62,584 bases of DNA from a virus, in IMG/VR virus record IMGVR_UViG_3300013119_000806, positions 1-62,584 of that record; one strand, given 5' to 3'. A program made the position numbers and the translations under genes. Position 1 is the first letter of the stretch; every line of letters begins with the position of its first letter. The notes beneath the pieces were generated by a model, which was not told the DNA's origin, made no database searches, and saw nothing but the letters and a program-made list of their open reading frames with translations. This document shows, in pieces, positions 49,160 to 58,900 of this stretch.

Positions 49160-50103
49160 TGGCAAGCAGAGGCACAAACGAACAAGGTTCGAACCGGGAG
49201 ATGATGAGCCAGCAACTCACCGAGGCTCGTCGTCTCTTGGTAGCATCTCATATCAATCCGCTAGGAGCATCATTCCCTCCTGTCCGAGTATTCGACAGCC
49301 CTCCTATTCCGCCGGAGGTCACCATCGTCCCGCTACGAGATGACCCCACAAAGTTGATGATAATGCTTCAACAGGCGACAGATAAAATTGTCCTCCCATA
49401 TGTCGCCCTGACAACGGGTGAACAAAGAGACTTCGAAAGGATAAGAGACCAGCAGCGTCATAAATGCGACCTCCTTTGTGCTCCAAACACCATAGAGTTC
49501 AAATCAGAGGGCAACGATGTCTTAGAATGGGAAGTATTCCGAACCACCTCCATGCCAGCCCGAGCGTTCGAAAAGCAACCCCAAATCTGCGGCAACGAAA
49601 AAGAAGATTGTATAATAAGAGAGAACTTCGCAGATGATTATAGACGAACATTTGGAAGCCAGCCATACAGAATAGTGGAAACATCAATGGCCTCAGCACT
49701 CACTGACACCATAGAGCCAAACAAGAAGTACTATTACATGTTCAGGACGAGAGACAGACACGGACATATCTCAAACCCTTCTGTGGTATTTCAGGTCGAA
49801 ATGGTGAAGGATGGCGAAATGTTCTTTCCTATCATAAAAACCTATGAATCAGATCCGGACAAACCTAGACGCTCCAGGGAGTTTGCGAAGACGATAGATA
49901 TACGTCTGCCTCGTTTGTCGTCACAGCCTCAATGGGCTGATGGAGTGTGGAAGACAGGAGCAAGGACCGAGAATGCCTACGGAAAGAGTTTCCTTGTGAG
50001 GGTGATATCAAAAGATACGGGACGCTCATTTGATATTGAGGTAGAGCCAAAATACCTATCAAGAGAGGTTGAATACGGCGTAGATAGTTTAGAAGAAGAG
50101 TGA
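49159..50103 (+). CDS. Virion structural protein, 314 aa
   Basis: Starts with GTG overlapping the previous TAG. Not recognised as a whole. The segment KKYYYMFRTRDRHGHISNPS near 190-210 looks like a fibronectin type III strand pair, as in many phage virion proteins. It has several Cys (CDLLCAPN, CGNEKEDC) that might bind metal. The C terminus is a beta region with a charged tail (GVDSLEEE). A CTATTTA motif follows the gene, so it ends this unit. Confidence 0.5.
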   Translation: MASRGTNEQGSNREMMSQQLTEARRLLVASHINPLGASFPPVRVFDSPPIPPEVTIVPLRDDPTKLMIMLQQATDKIVLPYVALTTGEQRDFERIRDQQRHKCDLLCAPNTIEFKSEGNDVLEWEVFRTTSMPARAFEKQPQICGNEKEDCIIRENFADDYRRTFGSQPYRIVETSMASALTDTIEPNKKYYYMFRTRDRHGHISNPSVVFQVEMVKDGEMFFPIIKTYESDPDKPRRSREFAKTIDIRLPRLSSQPQWADGVWKTGARTENAYGKSFLVRVISKDTGRSFDIEVEPKYLSREVEYGVDSLEEE

Positions 50104-50127
50104 ATATAGACATTTTGAAACGAGGCA

Positions 50128-50134
50128 CTATTTA
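50128..50134 (+). promoter_or_regulatory. CTATTTA motif (candidate late promoter)
   Basis: CTATTTAG lies 28 bases before the ATG at 50163. The 16 bases around it (GGCACTATTTAGTA) recur almost identically at 53973-53986 before another gene. Confidence 0.7.
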
Positions 50135-50162
50135 GTAAGAGCTTCAATGGAGAGAATAAACG

Positions 50163-51155
50163 ATGGCTTTTTTAGATAACAGCGGAGATATAATCCTCGA
50201 CGCAGTATTGACCGATACTGGCAGGATGTTGCTTGCGCGGGGCGACGGCTCCTTTCGCATTACGAAATATGCGTTCGGCGACGACGAGATCAACTATGAG
50301 TTGTTTTCTGGCAGTCATGCCAGCGGCTCTGCATACTATGACCTTGACATCTTACAGACTCCAATCTTGGAGGCGTTTACTAGCAACACTTCTTCTATGA
50401 AGTCTAAACTCATAACTCTCTCCAATAACCGCTTGAGTTTGTTGCCTGTGATAAAACTGAATACTAATAACGGCAGAATGCCACTACAAGCATTCAGCAC
50501 GATCACACCCACCACCGCCTCCGACGGGTCTTATTGGATACTTGCGGATGCTAATACAGCCGGGACCGACTTTGATCCTATTGCTGGCAAGGTCAATCAC
50601 GGATATTCCGGTACTGGTACAAACATCCCTGCCAACAGGTACAAGAACGCCGGTTTCAACCCTTTCTTCCGCCTTGATCAGGGGCTAAATTCCGCCCAAG
50701 AGGGAACAACCCCCTTGGTTCAGGGGAATGACCTGTTTGAGACTCAATACTTAGTCGAGATGGATAATCGATTCCTAGAGTTGGTCGGACCCACCGACAC
50801 AGCCACCCTCGCTCCCAAGTCATTTGTTGACGACGACAATATCGCCAGTTATTTCCTAGCGATGCAAGGGGGCACCTCACCCTTCATCAACTCCATCGGC
50901 GAAGACGCCGACGACGTCCTCACTGGACGCCCAGGGAGCAAGTTCGAATTTCGCCTCAAAGTCACGCAGGACATCGAAAACAGCACTGGTGCCGCAAACT
51001 ACCTATTTCAAACCTTTGGTAATGCCATCGCCCACGCCACCGTGAGCGGCTCCGGCGACGACCACCACACTATTGACACAATGGTCCGAGTCACTGGTTT
51101 CACTACTGGGTATCGTGTCGATATTCCAATCAAAATAATCAAGAAGGACGCATAA
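50163..51155 (+). CDS. Virion structural protein, 330 aa
   Basis: The N terminus (FLDNSGDIILDAVLTDTGRM, then LARGDGSFRITKYAFGDDEI) is of a type repeatedly found in structural proteins of large T4-related phages. The first 60 residues carry most of the recognisable conservation. The C terminus is beta-rich, ending in DIPIKIIKKDA. The function is unknown, but the new transcription unit suggests high late expression. It precedes two paralogous genes. Confidence 0.6.
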   Translation: MAFLDNSGDIILDAVLTDTGRMLLARGDGSFRITKYAFGDDEINYELFSGSHASGSAYYDLDILQTPILEAFTSNTSSMKSKLITLSNNRLSLLPVIKLNTNNGRMPLQAFSTITPTTASDGSYWILADANTAGTDFDPIAGKVNHGYSGTGTNIPANRYKNAGFNPFFRLDQGLNSAQEGTTPLVQGNDLFETQYLVEMDNRFLELVGPTDTATLAPKSFVDDDNIASYFLAMQGGTSPFINSIGEDADDVLTGRPGSKFEFRLKVTQDIENSTGAANYLFQTFGNAIAHATVSGSGDDHHTIDTMVRVTGFTTGYRVDIPIKIIKKDA

Positions 51156-51158
51156 CCA

Positions 51159-52241
51159 ATGGCTACCACATTTAAACGCCTTTTGCCCGAAGACATCATC
51201 CAAGCGAGAAATGTTCTCCATGAGTCAATCCCGATCACAGGCTCCATTGTTTCAGGAACATATGTAAGTGCTGGTGTTGAAACGAATATCAAGGACTACG
51301 CCCATGGTATGTTCCAATCGGTGTATGATTACCCGTACTTATCTTCCTCAGCTAATCACATCTTCGATATTACGCTCGGCATCTCCAAGTTAGCCGGTCA
51401 TGTCTCGTCTTACGGGACTAGTGTAGAGGGTACACAAAAGAACAACATTTATGCTCAAATGGCACAGACGCTCTGCGGCCACAAGTCCGACGGCTCGATC
51501 CGCCCCTTTGACCAGGACGGCGATCTTTCTGGCGGCGACAAGTTCATAGAGACGTACTTTATCAACCTGTCGCGCCTATTAGTGAAGGATGAGATTAAGA
51601 AGGGAACCTTTTCGTTGGAACTTGGTGCCACACAGGACGATACAACCCCAAACACCACTTCAGTATTTATCAAGGACACTGGAGCATCAAGTGCTTACAA
51701 GGTCAACTCTCCAGCCGGCGAGTATGGGATTTTAAAGCTAACAACAGGGAACGGGTCACCTACACTAGGTTCTGTTGGAGCTGACGGACCAATAGGTATC
51801 ATCTATTATCAAGCCGGTGTTGTAGTTTTGGATGCTAACGTCTTTGGGTCCGCAGGATTAGATACAGTGGCGCATATGGATAACGATGCTTCACCAGGAG
51901 TTGCTGATCGTTTCGACACAGCCACTATAGCTACCAACGCAGATAACCTTCGCAACCGCATCATAAACATCTCGTTCAACAACACAACAGAATTAAACTC
52001 AACCGTATATTTCTGCCGAGCCAACGCCAACGAGTTCAATTACAGTAGCAACCCAACCTATCTTGATGGAAGTCAAATACGCACCCGCCCCGCAGGTTCA
52101 GACACAGAGCCATCGGCATACATCACGACCGTAGGTCTCTATGGTGCAAACAACGAATTGTTGGCTGTTGCGAAGTTGTCAGAGCCTCTCAAGAAATCAC
52201 CATCCAACGAGTTGACTCTTCGTACACGACTAGATTTCTAG
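51159..52241 (+). CDS. Virion structural protein, 360 aa (paralogue of the 52260 product)
   Basis: Not matched to a known family. The C terminus (TTVGLYGANNELLAVAKLSE, then PLKK...LRTRLDF) is similar to the end of the following protein (EVGIYDDERNLIAVAKVANP ... FKIRMDL), and a middle segment with KGTFSLELG resembles KRGSLALRM there. The two are probably diverged copies. They could form alternating subunits of one structure. It has a long beta region with Asp and Gly. It starts four bases after the previous stop. Confidence 0.55.
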   Translation: MATTFKRLLPEDIIQARNVLHESIPITGSIVSGTYVSAGVETNIKDYAHGMFQSVYDYPYLSSSANHIFDITLGISKLAGHVSSYGTSVEGTQKNNIYAQMAQTLCGHKSDGSIRPFDQDGDLSGGDKFIETYFINLSRLLVKDEIKKGTFSLELGATQDDTTPNTTSVFIKDTGASSAYKVNSPAGEYGILKLTTGNGSPTLGSVGADGPIGIIYYQAGVVVLDANVFGSAGLDTVAHMDNDASPGVADRFDTATIATNADNLRNRIINISFNNTTELNSTVYFCRANANEFNYSSNPTYLDGSQIRTRPAGSDTEPSAYITTVGLYGANNELLAVAKLSEPLKKSPSNELTLRTRLDF

Positions 52242-52259
52242 TTCCACAGGAGGAAACAG

Positions 52260-53396
52260 GTGTCTTACCTCCATAGGTTCCGATCAGACGATATATTCGT
52301 AAATGAGATAGAGACTCATCCTCACTTTTCGGTGACGATGAGTAATGGCTCGATGTATCTAAACAACCGCACCAATGACGGTGAAAACATAGTGGATGGC
52401 ACAGTCAATCTCTATGAGTTGAATGTCAATCGTGGCGCTGGCGTTGAAAAGATATTTCCATTTGTGTATAAAGATGCTACACTTACAGGGATGAACACCA
52501 CATCACCAGAAGACTTCGAAGCCGCCTCTTATGGTGATGTAATAACGGGCTCGTATCCGTTGTCGGCATCAGTGAGTCGAGAGAGCTTTGTCACAACGGT
52601 CGCAGGGCTCGAAACAGCCCAGAGGCGACATCTCATCTCACTCAAAAACACCTTGAATTACTACAAGTTTATGTCCCCCAGTTACGAGTATGACAACTAT
52701 GCCGCCGAGGCGGTCTCACTAGTCAGCATACCCAGCATAATGTTCGGTTCGGGGATAAAGCGAGGCAGCCTCGCCCTTCGCATGTACCATACGGGCACTC
52801 TTGTGGCAGAAGCCACCGATTATCGAAGAAACGGAGAACTGGTATCCACGATGGGCGACACCAGTGGTTCAATAATCGGCGTCGCTCTCTACAACGAGGG
52901 CTTCCTTGTCTTGAATTCGACAGACACGCTCACAGCAACAACCGATGCCTTCGCTGGTGGAGGTCAAGACTTCTACCGCTGGATACATTATGGGGCATAT
53001 AATGTCGGCGGACCAGGCGCAATGGCATCAGCCTCCGTGTTTACATTAGACTTCGAAGGCACCCATCGCATACCGACTTTGACTATGTTTGCGAAGGCGA
53101 GAGAGGGCGAGCTAAACAACTCACAAAACCCAACATTCCTAACTCACGGGCAGTCCCCATACGCATCGGCCCCTTCTGGCTCAACGGGGTTCAGCGAGTC
53201 AGATAAGTTGGCAATCAAAAACACGATCAAGTCCCCATTCGACGGACATGAGGCAGACTTCAAGAAGCAGACCTTCATCTCCGAGGTCGGCATTTATGAC
53301 GACGAGCGCAACCTCATCGCCGTAGCTAAAGTGGCAAACCCTGTCCGCAAGGTCGAAGACAACTCCTTCACGTTCAAGATCAGGATGGATTTATGA
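52260..53396 (+). CDS. Virion structural protein, 378 aa
   Basis: Starts with GTG at 52260 behind a strong ribosome site (CAGGAGGAAACAG). Paralogous to the preceding gene in its C-terminal 40 residues and around MFGSGIKRGSLALRMYHTGT near 160-180. No enzyme motif is evident. The stop overlaps the RuvC-like gene start as ATGA, an odd link between a structural and a DNA enzyme gene, though the enzyme may work late in DNA packaging. Confidence 0.55.
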   Translation: MSYLHRFRSDDIFVNEIETHPHFSVTMSNGSMYLNNRTNDGENIVDGTVNLYELNVNRGAGVEKIFPFVYKDATLTGMNTTSPEDFEAASYGDVITGSYPLSASVSRESFVTTVAGLETAQRRHLISLKNTLNYYKFMSPSYEYDNYAAEAVSLVSIPSIMFGSGIKRGSLALRMYHTGTLVAEATDYRRNGELVSTMGDTSGSIIGVALYNEGFLVLNSTDTLTATTDAFAGGGQDFYRWIHYGAYNVGGPGAMASASVFTLDFEGTHRIPTLTMFAKAREGELNNSQNPTFLTHGQSPYASAPSGSTGFSESDKLAIKNTIKSPFDGHEADFKKQTFISEVGIYDDERNLIAVAKVANPVRKVEDNSFTFKIRMDL

Positions 53397-53971
53397 TAAT
53401 CGGTTTAGATATTTCAACCTCATGTGTCGGCATCGCCCTTGTAGATCCCGAAACAAAGAACCTAGTAAGTACCGAAGCAATAGACCTCACCAAAATAGAC
53501 AGCGTATTTGAGAAAGCCGAGCGAGTAGGGTCAGCCCTTTGGGAGATCAGCCAAAGCAACGACATTACGGACATCTTCATCGAGACGGCTCTCAAGCGCT
53601 TTATTCCGGGTCGTTCCCGAGCAGACACCATCGTCAAACTAGCCAAGTTCAATGGCGTCATCTCGTTCCTCGCCTTCGATTCGTTTGGCGTAGAGCCCAC
53701 CTACCTCAACGTCAATGCTGCTCGCTCCTACTATGGTCTGTCCTTCCCCCGAGGCACCAAAGGTCCGGCAAGAAAGAAAATGGTTATAGAAGCGGTAATA
53801 GAGAGAGAAAAGACAGCATTCAAGTGGGAAATGGCTCGTGGCGGAAAGAACTACAAGAGAACGACAGATGACAGGGCAGACGCAGTCGTAATAGCGAGAG
53901 CAGGCGAGTACATCCTCAGGAATGCAGACAACGAAGGCTTTTTGACCGAAAAGATAATCTTGACCGAGTAG
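53393..53971 (+). CDS. RuvC-like Holliday junction resolvase, 192 aa
   Basis: An RNase H-fold junction nuclease. Acidic residues fit the RuvC set: D6 in IIGLDISTSCVGIAL, E64 in FIETALKRF and D160/D163 in DDRADAVVIA. It is of normal length (RuvC is about 170-190). It would resolve branched phage DNA before packaging, the job of gp49 in T4. It overlaps the virion gene upstream and is followed by a CTATTTA motif. The family call is good; whether it cleaves four-way junctions is inferred. Confidence 0.85.
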   Translation: MIIGLDISTSCVGIALVDPETKNLVSTEAIDLTKIDSVFEKAERVGSALWEISQSNDITDIFIETALKRFIPGRSRADTIVKLAKFNGVISFLAFDSFGVEPTYLNVNAARSYYGLSFPRGTKGPARKKMVIEAVIEREKTAFKWEMARGGKNYKRTTDDRADAVVIARAGEYILRNADNEGFLTEKIILTE

Positions 53972-53975
53972 GGCA

Positions 53976-53982
53976 CTATTTA
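53976..53982 (+). promoter_or_regulatory. CTATTTA motif (candidate late promoter)
   Basis: CTATTTAG lies 25 bases before the ATG at 54008 with CACAGGAG between. Its context matches the copy at 50128. Confidence 0.7.
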
Positions 53983-54007
53983 GTAGAGCACCACAGGAGC
54001 ATCACAA

Positions 54008-54988
54008 ATGAAAATCACAAAAACCAGAATGAGACAGATAATCAAGGAAGAGGTGGAGCGTCGCCGCAACTGCCTCACGACGCTCAGCGAAGTAGCTATA
54101 AGTGAGTTGCCAGATGAACTACAAGACGTCGAGAAAGAGGTGATCACACTTTACAAGAAGTTGGTGGGTTGGTCGAAAAAGACAGCCCAAGGTGTTGAGG
54201 ATAAAGAAGCCAAAATGACCTTGATGAAGGTCCCAATTGCTATCAAGATCGCCGCCCAGAACATCGCCAAAATAGCAAAGACAGATAACGAGGCACTTTT
54301 AGCAGCGCTGGGTTCCGATGAGGGGGTAGATACGAACTCTGTCTCTGAGGACGATCTGGAACCAACAGAGAATCCAGAGGAGGCACCCAAGCCAAACTCT
54401 GGTGATGAAAACATCAAAGCAAGAGAGTTAGAGGCAGGAGACACCTACCAATATACATCCAAGAAGGGGAACAATTCTGTTGTCAAGGTCGAAGATCCGA
54501 ATAATGATGTCGGCGCAGTGGTGTTACAGAAGGTCAACCCAGAAAAGGGATGCAAGCCCGCAGGTCAGAAGTTCGCAACCAACCCAGAGACCTTTGCATC
54601 AGCCATCGACGACGAAGTCGAAAATTGCGAAATACCAAAACCAGAAGCAAAGCAAGCCCAACGCCATGGCGGTGGGAAGTCCCGAGGGAAACAAGTCTCG
54701 CCCAACGCCGCCAAGAAGCGCAAAGCAAAACAGAAGCAACAGAAGGTTAGTCGCAAGAAGAACCGCCCAGGCAACCGACAAGATGACTTAGGTATTTCGG
54801 AGACACTCGAAGCCCTAATCCGCCAAGCCATAGACGAAGAGGTCGCTAGTGACCTAGAAGAGTGTGGCATGTGCTCTACCTGTGGCGACCCAAGTCACGA
54901 TCACACCCATGACGCCCAGGGCATCCGCATCACTATAGGCACCGAGGACGACGAAGAATACGAAATCGACCCAGGTTCCCTCATTTAA
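54008..54988 (+). CDS. Hypothetical virion-type protein, 326 aa
   Basis: The N terminus (KITKTRMRQIIKEEVERR) is of a kind common at the start of T4-related virion proteins. The middle is acidic and Pro-rich (ENPEEAPKPNSGDEN), and the region 220-260 is very basic (KKRKAKQKQQKVSRKKNR), a likely nucleic acid-binding stretch. The end has a Cys/His group (CGMCSTCGDPSHDHTHD) that could bind zinc, and an acidic tail. No family is recognised. It is the last gene before the early-type promoters. Confidence 0.55.
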   Translation: MKITKTRMRQIIKEEVERRRNCLTTLSEVAISELPDELQDVEKEVITLYKKLVGWSKKTAQGVEDKEAKMTLMKVPIAIKIAAQNIAKIAKTDNEALLAALGSDEGVDTNSVSEDDLEPTENPEEAPKPNSGDENIKARELEAGDTYQYTSKKGNNSVVKVEDPNNDVGAVVLQKVNPEKGCKPAGQKFATNPETFASAIDDEVENCEIPKPEAKQAQRHGGGKSRGKQVSPNAAKKRKAKQKQQKVSRKKNRPGNRQDDLGISETLEALIRQAIDEEVASDLEECGMCSTCGDPSHDHTHDAQGIRITIGTEDDEEYEIDPGSLI

Positions 54989-54991
54989 AGC

Positions 54992-55020
54992 TTGACAGAT
55001 AGACAAAACCCCTGTATTAT
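54992..55020 (+). promoter_or_regulatory. Sigma70-type early promoter before the primase
   Basis: TTGACA (54992-54997), a 17-base spacer and TATTAT (55015-55020) lie here. The predicted start at about 55027 coincides with the ATG, and no ribosome site is seen, so the mRNA may be leaderless. Confidence 0.85.
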
Positions 55021-55026
55021 GGGGCT

Positions 55027-55956
55027 ATGCTAGAACACAAAAAGCGACAAGTCATCAATAGCGTCCTAGGTTCTGCTCATCGAGTAGGGCAGGAACATCT
55101 CTACGCTTCCAGGTGTTGCGGTCACCACAAGCCCAAGCTCTCCATCAACTTTGAGAAGGGTCTCGCCAAGTGTTGGGCGTGCGACTGGGCGACAAAAGAC
55201 CTCGGTCGCATCGTATCCCGTTGGGGACGCCCATCTCACAAAGACACATGGGCTCAATTCACAGGCTTATCCGACGGAGGCTCCCTAGACGACCTTTTTC
55301 GGGAAGAAGAAAAAGAACTACAAAGGGTAGAGCTACCGGAGGAGTTCAAGACCCTCACGGGACGCCCAAGCATCTACGACAGAGCCCCAAGAGACTACCT
55401 AGCCAAAAGAGGTCTAACAGAAGAGGACATCCTCAAATTCCGCATAGGTTATTGTAGTTCGGGGGAGTACGAAGGACGCATCATCCTACCCTCGTTCAGT
55501 ATAGACGGCTATTGTAACTTCTTCACTTCACGCACCTACGGACGGGACTGGCCTCCCTACAAGAACGGACCCGGAGGCAAGGACATCATCTACAACGATC
55601 TAACGATTGACTGGGCGAAACCAATCACACTTACAGAGGGGGTATTTGACGCTGTTGTCGCAGGGGAGAACGCAGTCCCCATCCTGGGCTCAACTCTCCG
55701 TAAAGACGGCATTTTATTCTCTAAACTCGTCTCTAAGGGTTCTATCGTTTATCTCGCTCTTGATCCCGATGCTGACAAGAAGGCTTTACAGATAGCCAAA
55801 GATCTGTTAGAATACGGAGTAGAGATTTACAAGATCGACGTAAACCCTTACAAGGACATCGGCGAAATGACAAAAGAAGAGTTCGCCACCAGAAAAAACG
55901 AAGCCCAGCCAATCACGGCAGACGGCTTCTTACTAACTGCCGCTTTACGGGCATAA
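55027..55956 (+). CDS. DNA primase, DnaG/gp61-like, 309 aa
   Basis: Makes RNA primers for lagging-strand synthesis. The zinc finger is CCGHH (C30/C31, H33) with CWAC (C49, C52). The TOPRIM core follows: TEGVFDAV with E204, and DPDAD at 246-250. The segment FRIGYCSSGEYEGRIILPSF is typical of DnaG catalytic domains. It has no C-terminal helicase-binding domain of DnaB type, and is of about T4 gp61 size. A helicase gene is not seen in the window. The start codon has an unusual leader. Confidence 0.9.
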   Translation: MLEHKKRQVINSVLGSAHRVGQEHLYASRCCGHHKPKLSINFEKGLAKCWACDWATKDLGRIVSRWGRPSHKDTWAQFTGLSDGGSLDDLFREEEKELQRVELPEEFKTLTGRPSIYDRAPRDYLAKRGLTEEDILKFRIGYCSSGEYEGRIILPSFSIDGYCNFFTSRTYGRDWPPYKNGPGGKDIIYNDLTIDWAKPITLTEGVFDAVVAGENAVPILGSTLRKDGILFSKLVSKGSIVYLALDPDADKKALQIAKDLLEYGVEIYKIDVNPYKDIGEMTKEEFATRKNEAQPITADGFLLTAALRA

Positions 55957-55964
55957 GGAAATAA

Positions 55965-58900
55965 ATGAAGAAGACCCTCACAATCGCCCATATTAGCGAC
56001 ATCCACATCTACAACCGACGCTACCACAAGGAGTTCCTCCAAGTAGCCAACAAACTCTACACGAAGATAGTCAAACAACGCCCAGATCACATCCTCATCT
56101 CAGGGGACATTTTTCATGTCAAAGGTACGATGAGTCCCGAAGCCGTCCAGATCGCTGGCGACTTCTTCCGCTCCCTCGCCGATCTCGCTCCGACCATCGT
56201 GACGGTCGGGAATCATGATTGTCTCCAAAGCAACCTTGGTCGCCTAGACAGCATTAGTCCGATCATCTCCGCCCTCGACCACCCCGATCTCACCTATGCC
56301 AAATACACTCAAATCATTGAACTCAGCGAGGACTACGACCTCACCATCCTCGGCATCCTTGACGAAAACGAGTGGGAGAATGTAAAGCCACGAGACAACG
56401 GAAAGACGCACCTCGTCACCTTCCATGGCTCAGTCACCGGAGTAACCAGCGACACAGGCTGGGTTCTGGACCATGGCGACATCGACTTCGAGGTCCTAAC
56501 CCAATACGACTATGGTCTCCTCGGCGACATCCACGAGAGTCAAAGCGTCAACGAGGACGAACGCTTCCGTTATGCTGGCTCTTTGTGCCAAAACAACCAT
56601 GGCGAGAAAAACAACAAGGGCTACCTTTTGTGGCGGTTCGGCATTGGCGACGAGTGGCAATGCTCCCATCATCACATCCCGAACCCCAAGCCCTTTATGA
56701 CGATTGAGTTGACGGAGAAAGGAAACCTACCCCGTTCAGCAAACCCACCAGAGGGAGCCCGCCTTCGCATCGTAGCGAACCACTTGATCTCACTTGACAA
56801 GATCCGCAAATCTATGGATGTAGCCCGCTCCAAGTTTAACCCAGAGAGCCTCGCCTTCGTAAATAAAGCGGGCACAAAGAAATCGGATGTAAATTTAGAT
56901 GGGATTACAAACACAGAGAACCTCCGTGATCCCAAGGTCCAACAACAATTCATCGGGGATTACCTAAAAGACTACGACCCAGACCCAGACACCTTGAAGC
57001 GAGTGTTTGAGTTGAACGGACGCCTAAACACCCTCACCAACATTGATGCAGACATTATGCGAAATGTGAGATGGAACCTTCAATCAGTTGAGTGGGATAA
57101 CACCTTCAACTACGGCAAGAGAAACAAGGTCAATTATGAGAAATTAGATGGTGTTGTGGGATTATTCGGTCCCAATAGGAGTGGGAAGTGTGTCGACAAA
57201 AACACATTAATTGAGGTAGAATATGATGCGGAGCAAATTCGCCGCCTTCTGGGGTATTTGCCTGACAAAATGAAAAAGATGATGACAATTGGCGAGGTTT
57301 ATGAGATTTTCCTGAAACACGGATCCAGATTGGGGATGAAAGTGTCAACTCCATATGGTTATCGTAAGATTGAAGCCTGTGCTATCACAGCTAAACAGAG
57401 CAAGATAATGAGAGTGACGACACAAGGGGGTAAGACGCTAGATACTTCACCAGACCACTTGATTAAAACAAAGAACGGACAATTTCAGAGCGTCGTGAGG
57501 TTGCTGCCGGGCGACATCATCCAGACCATCACCGGCAATGATGCTGTTTTGTCGACGGAGATGCTCCCGCATACTGATGACCTATATGATATACAGGTTG
57601 CCGGCGAGGAGCAATATTACTCCAACGGCATCGTCTCGCACAACTCATCAGTCCTAGACACTTTGCTCTATTGTCTCTACAACACAACGAGCAAGAACAA
57701 CCGCAAGAACTTCAACATCATCAACCAGACCCAGCCCTATTGTTCGGCAAGAGCCAAGATCGAAGCCAACGGCAAGATTTATACGATCGAGCGGAAGAGC
57801 GAGAAGTACGAGAAGAAGCTCAAGGGGCATATCACCCTCGAAGCCAAGACCTATGTAGAGTTCAGCGTAGAAGACCCATCCACGGGAGAGACAACCAACC
57901 TCAACGGAGCCGACCGCAACGCCACCGACAAAGAGATCCGCAAGATCTTCGGCACGATTGACGACTTCCTCCTAACCTCTATGAGTTCCCAGATGGACGG
58001 ACTACGCTTCATCAACGAGGGTTCCACCGAGCGCAAGAAGATCCTCGCTCGCTTTTTAGATTTGGAGATCTTCGAAAACAAGTTCAAGGTCGCCAAGGAC
58101 GAGAGCGTCGACATCCGAGCCCTCCTCAAGAAGTACGAAGAAAACACCTTTGACGAGGACACCCTAACCCTCACCCAACAACTCGCCACAAACGAACAGG
58201 AGCGCGAGAACCAGCGCTCTAAATGCGATACAATCAAGGGAAACATCGCCACCCTAACCACCACCCGTCAAGACATCCAGTCCAAACTAGACGCAGTCCC
58301 AATCCGCCACATCAACATCGCCCAAGAGCGCCAATCCTACACCACCACCCACAAGCAGATCACCACCCTCGCCGGACAACTCGGCTCTACGATGAAGCAG
58401 AAGCTCGACCTCCTCACCTCAATTTCTCGGCAACAAAAAGAAAGAGATGAAATCAATGAGGAGGAACTAACCACAAAGTTCGAAGAGTTAGAGAAATACG
58501 AGAAGCAGAAGCAAGCACTAACCGCGGGCATCAGCAAAGCAGAGCACGAACTCAAAATCCTCTCCAAGAGCACAAAGGTGTTAGGGGATGTCCCATGCAA
58601 TGACGGCTACCCGACCTGCCCCTTGTTGAAGAACGCTCACACAGCGAAGCAGAAGACCGAGAAGATCAACAAGGGTTTGATGATGCACAAGGACAGCCTT
58701 GAAAACCTGGTTAAGAACATTGACTTGATGAACCCAGAGCGACTACGGAGAGAAAGGGTGGCGTTAGTGACCTTATCCGACAGCATCGCCGCCGACCAGC
58801 GCTCATTGTCCGAAAGGGAACTCCGAATTGAGAAGATGAAGGTCGAGAACCTCTCTTTGGACTCTAAATTGAAGGAAATCCAGGGTCGCATAGCCACTTA

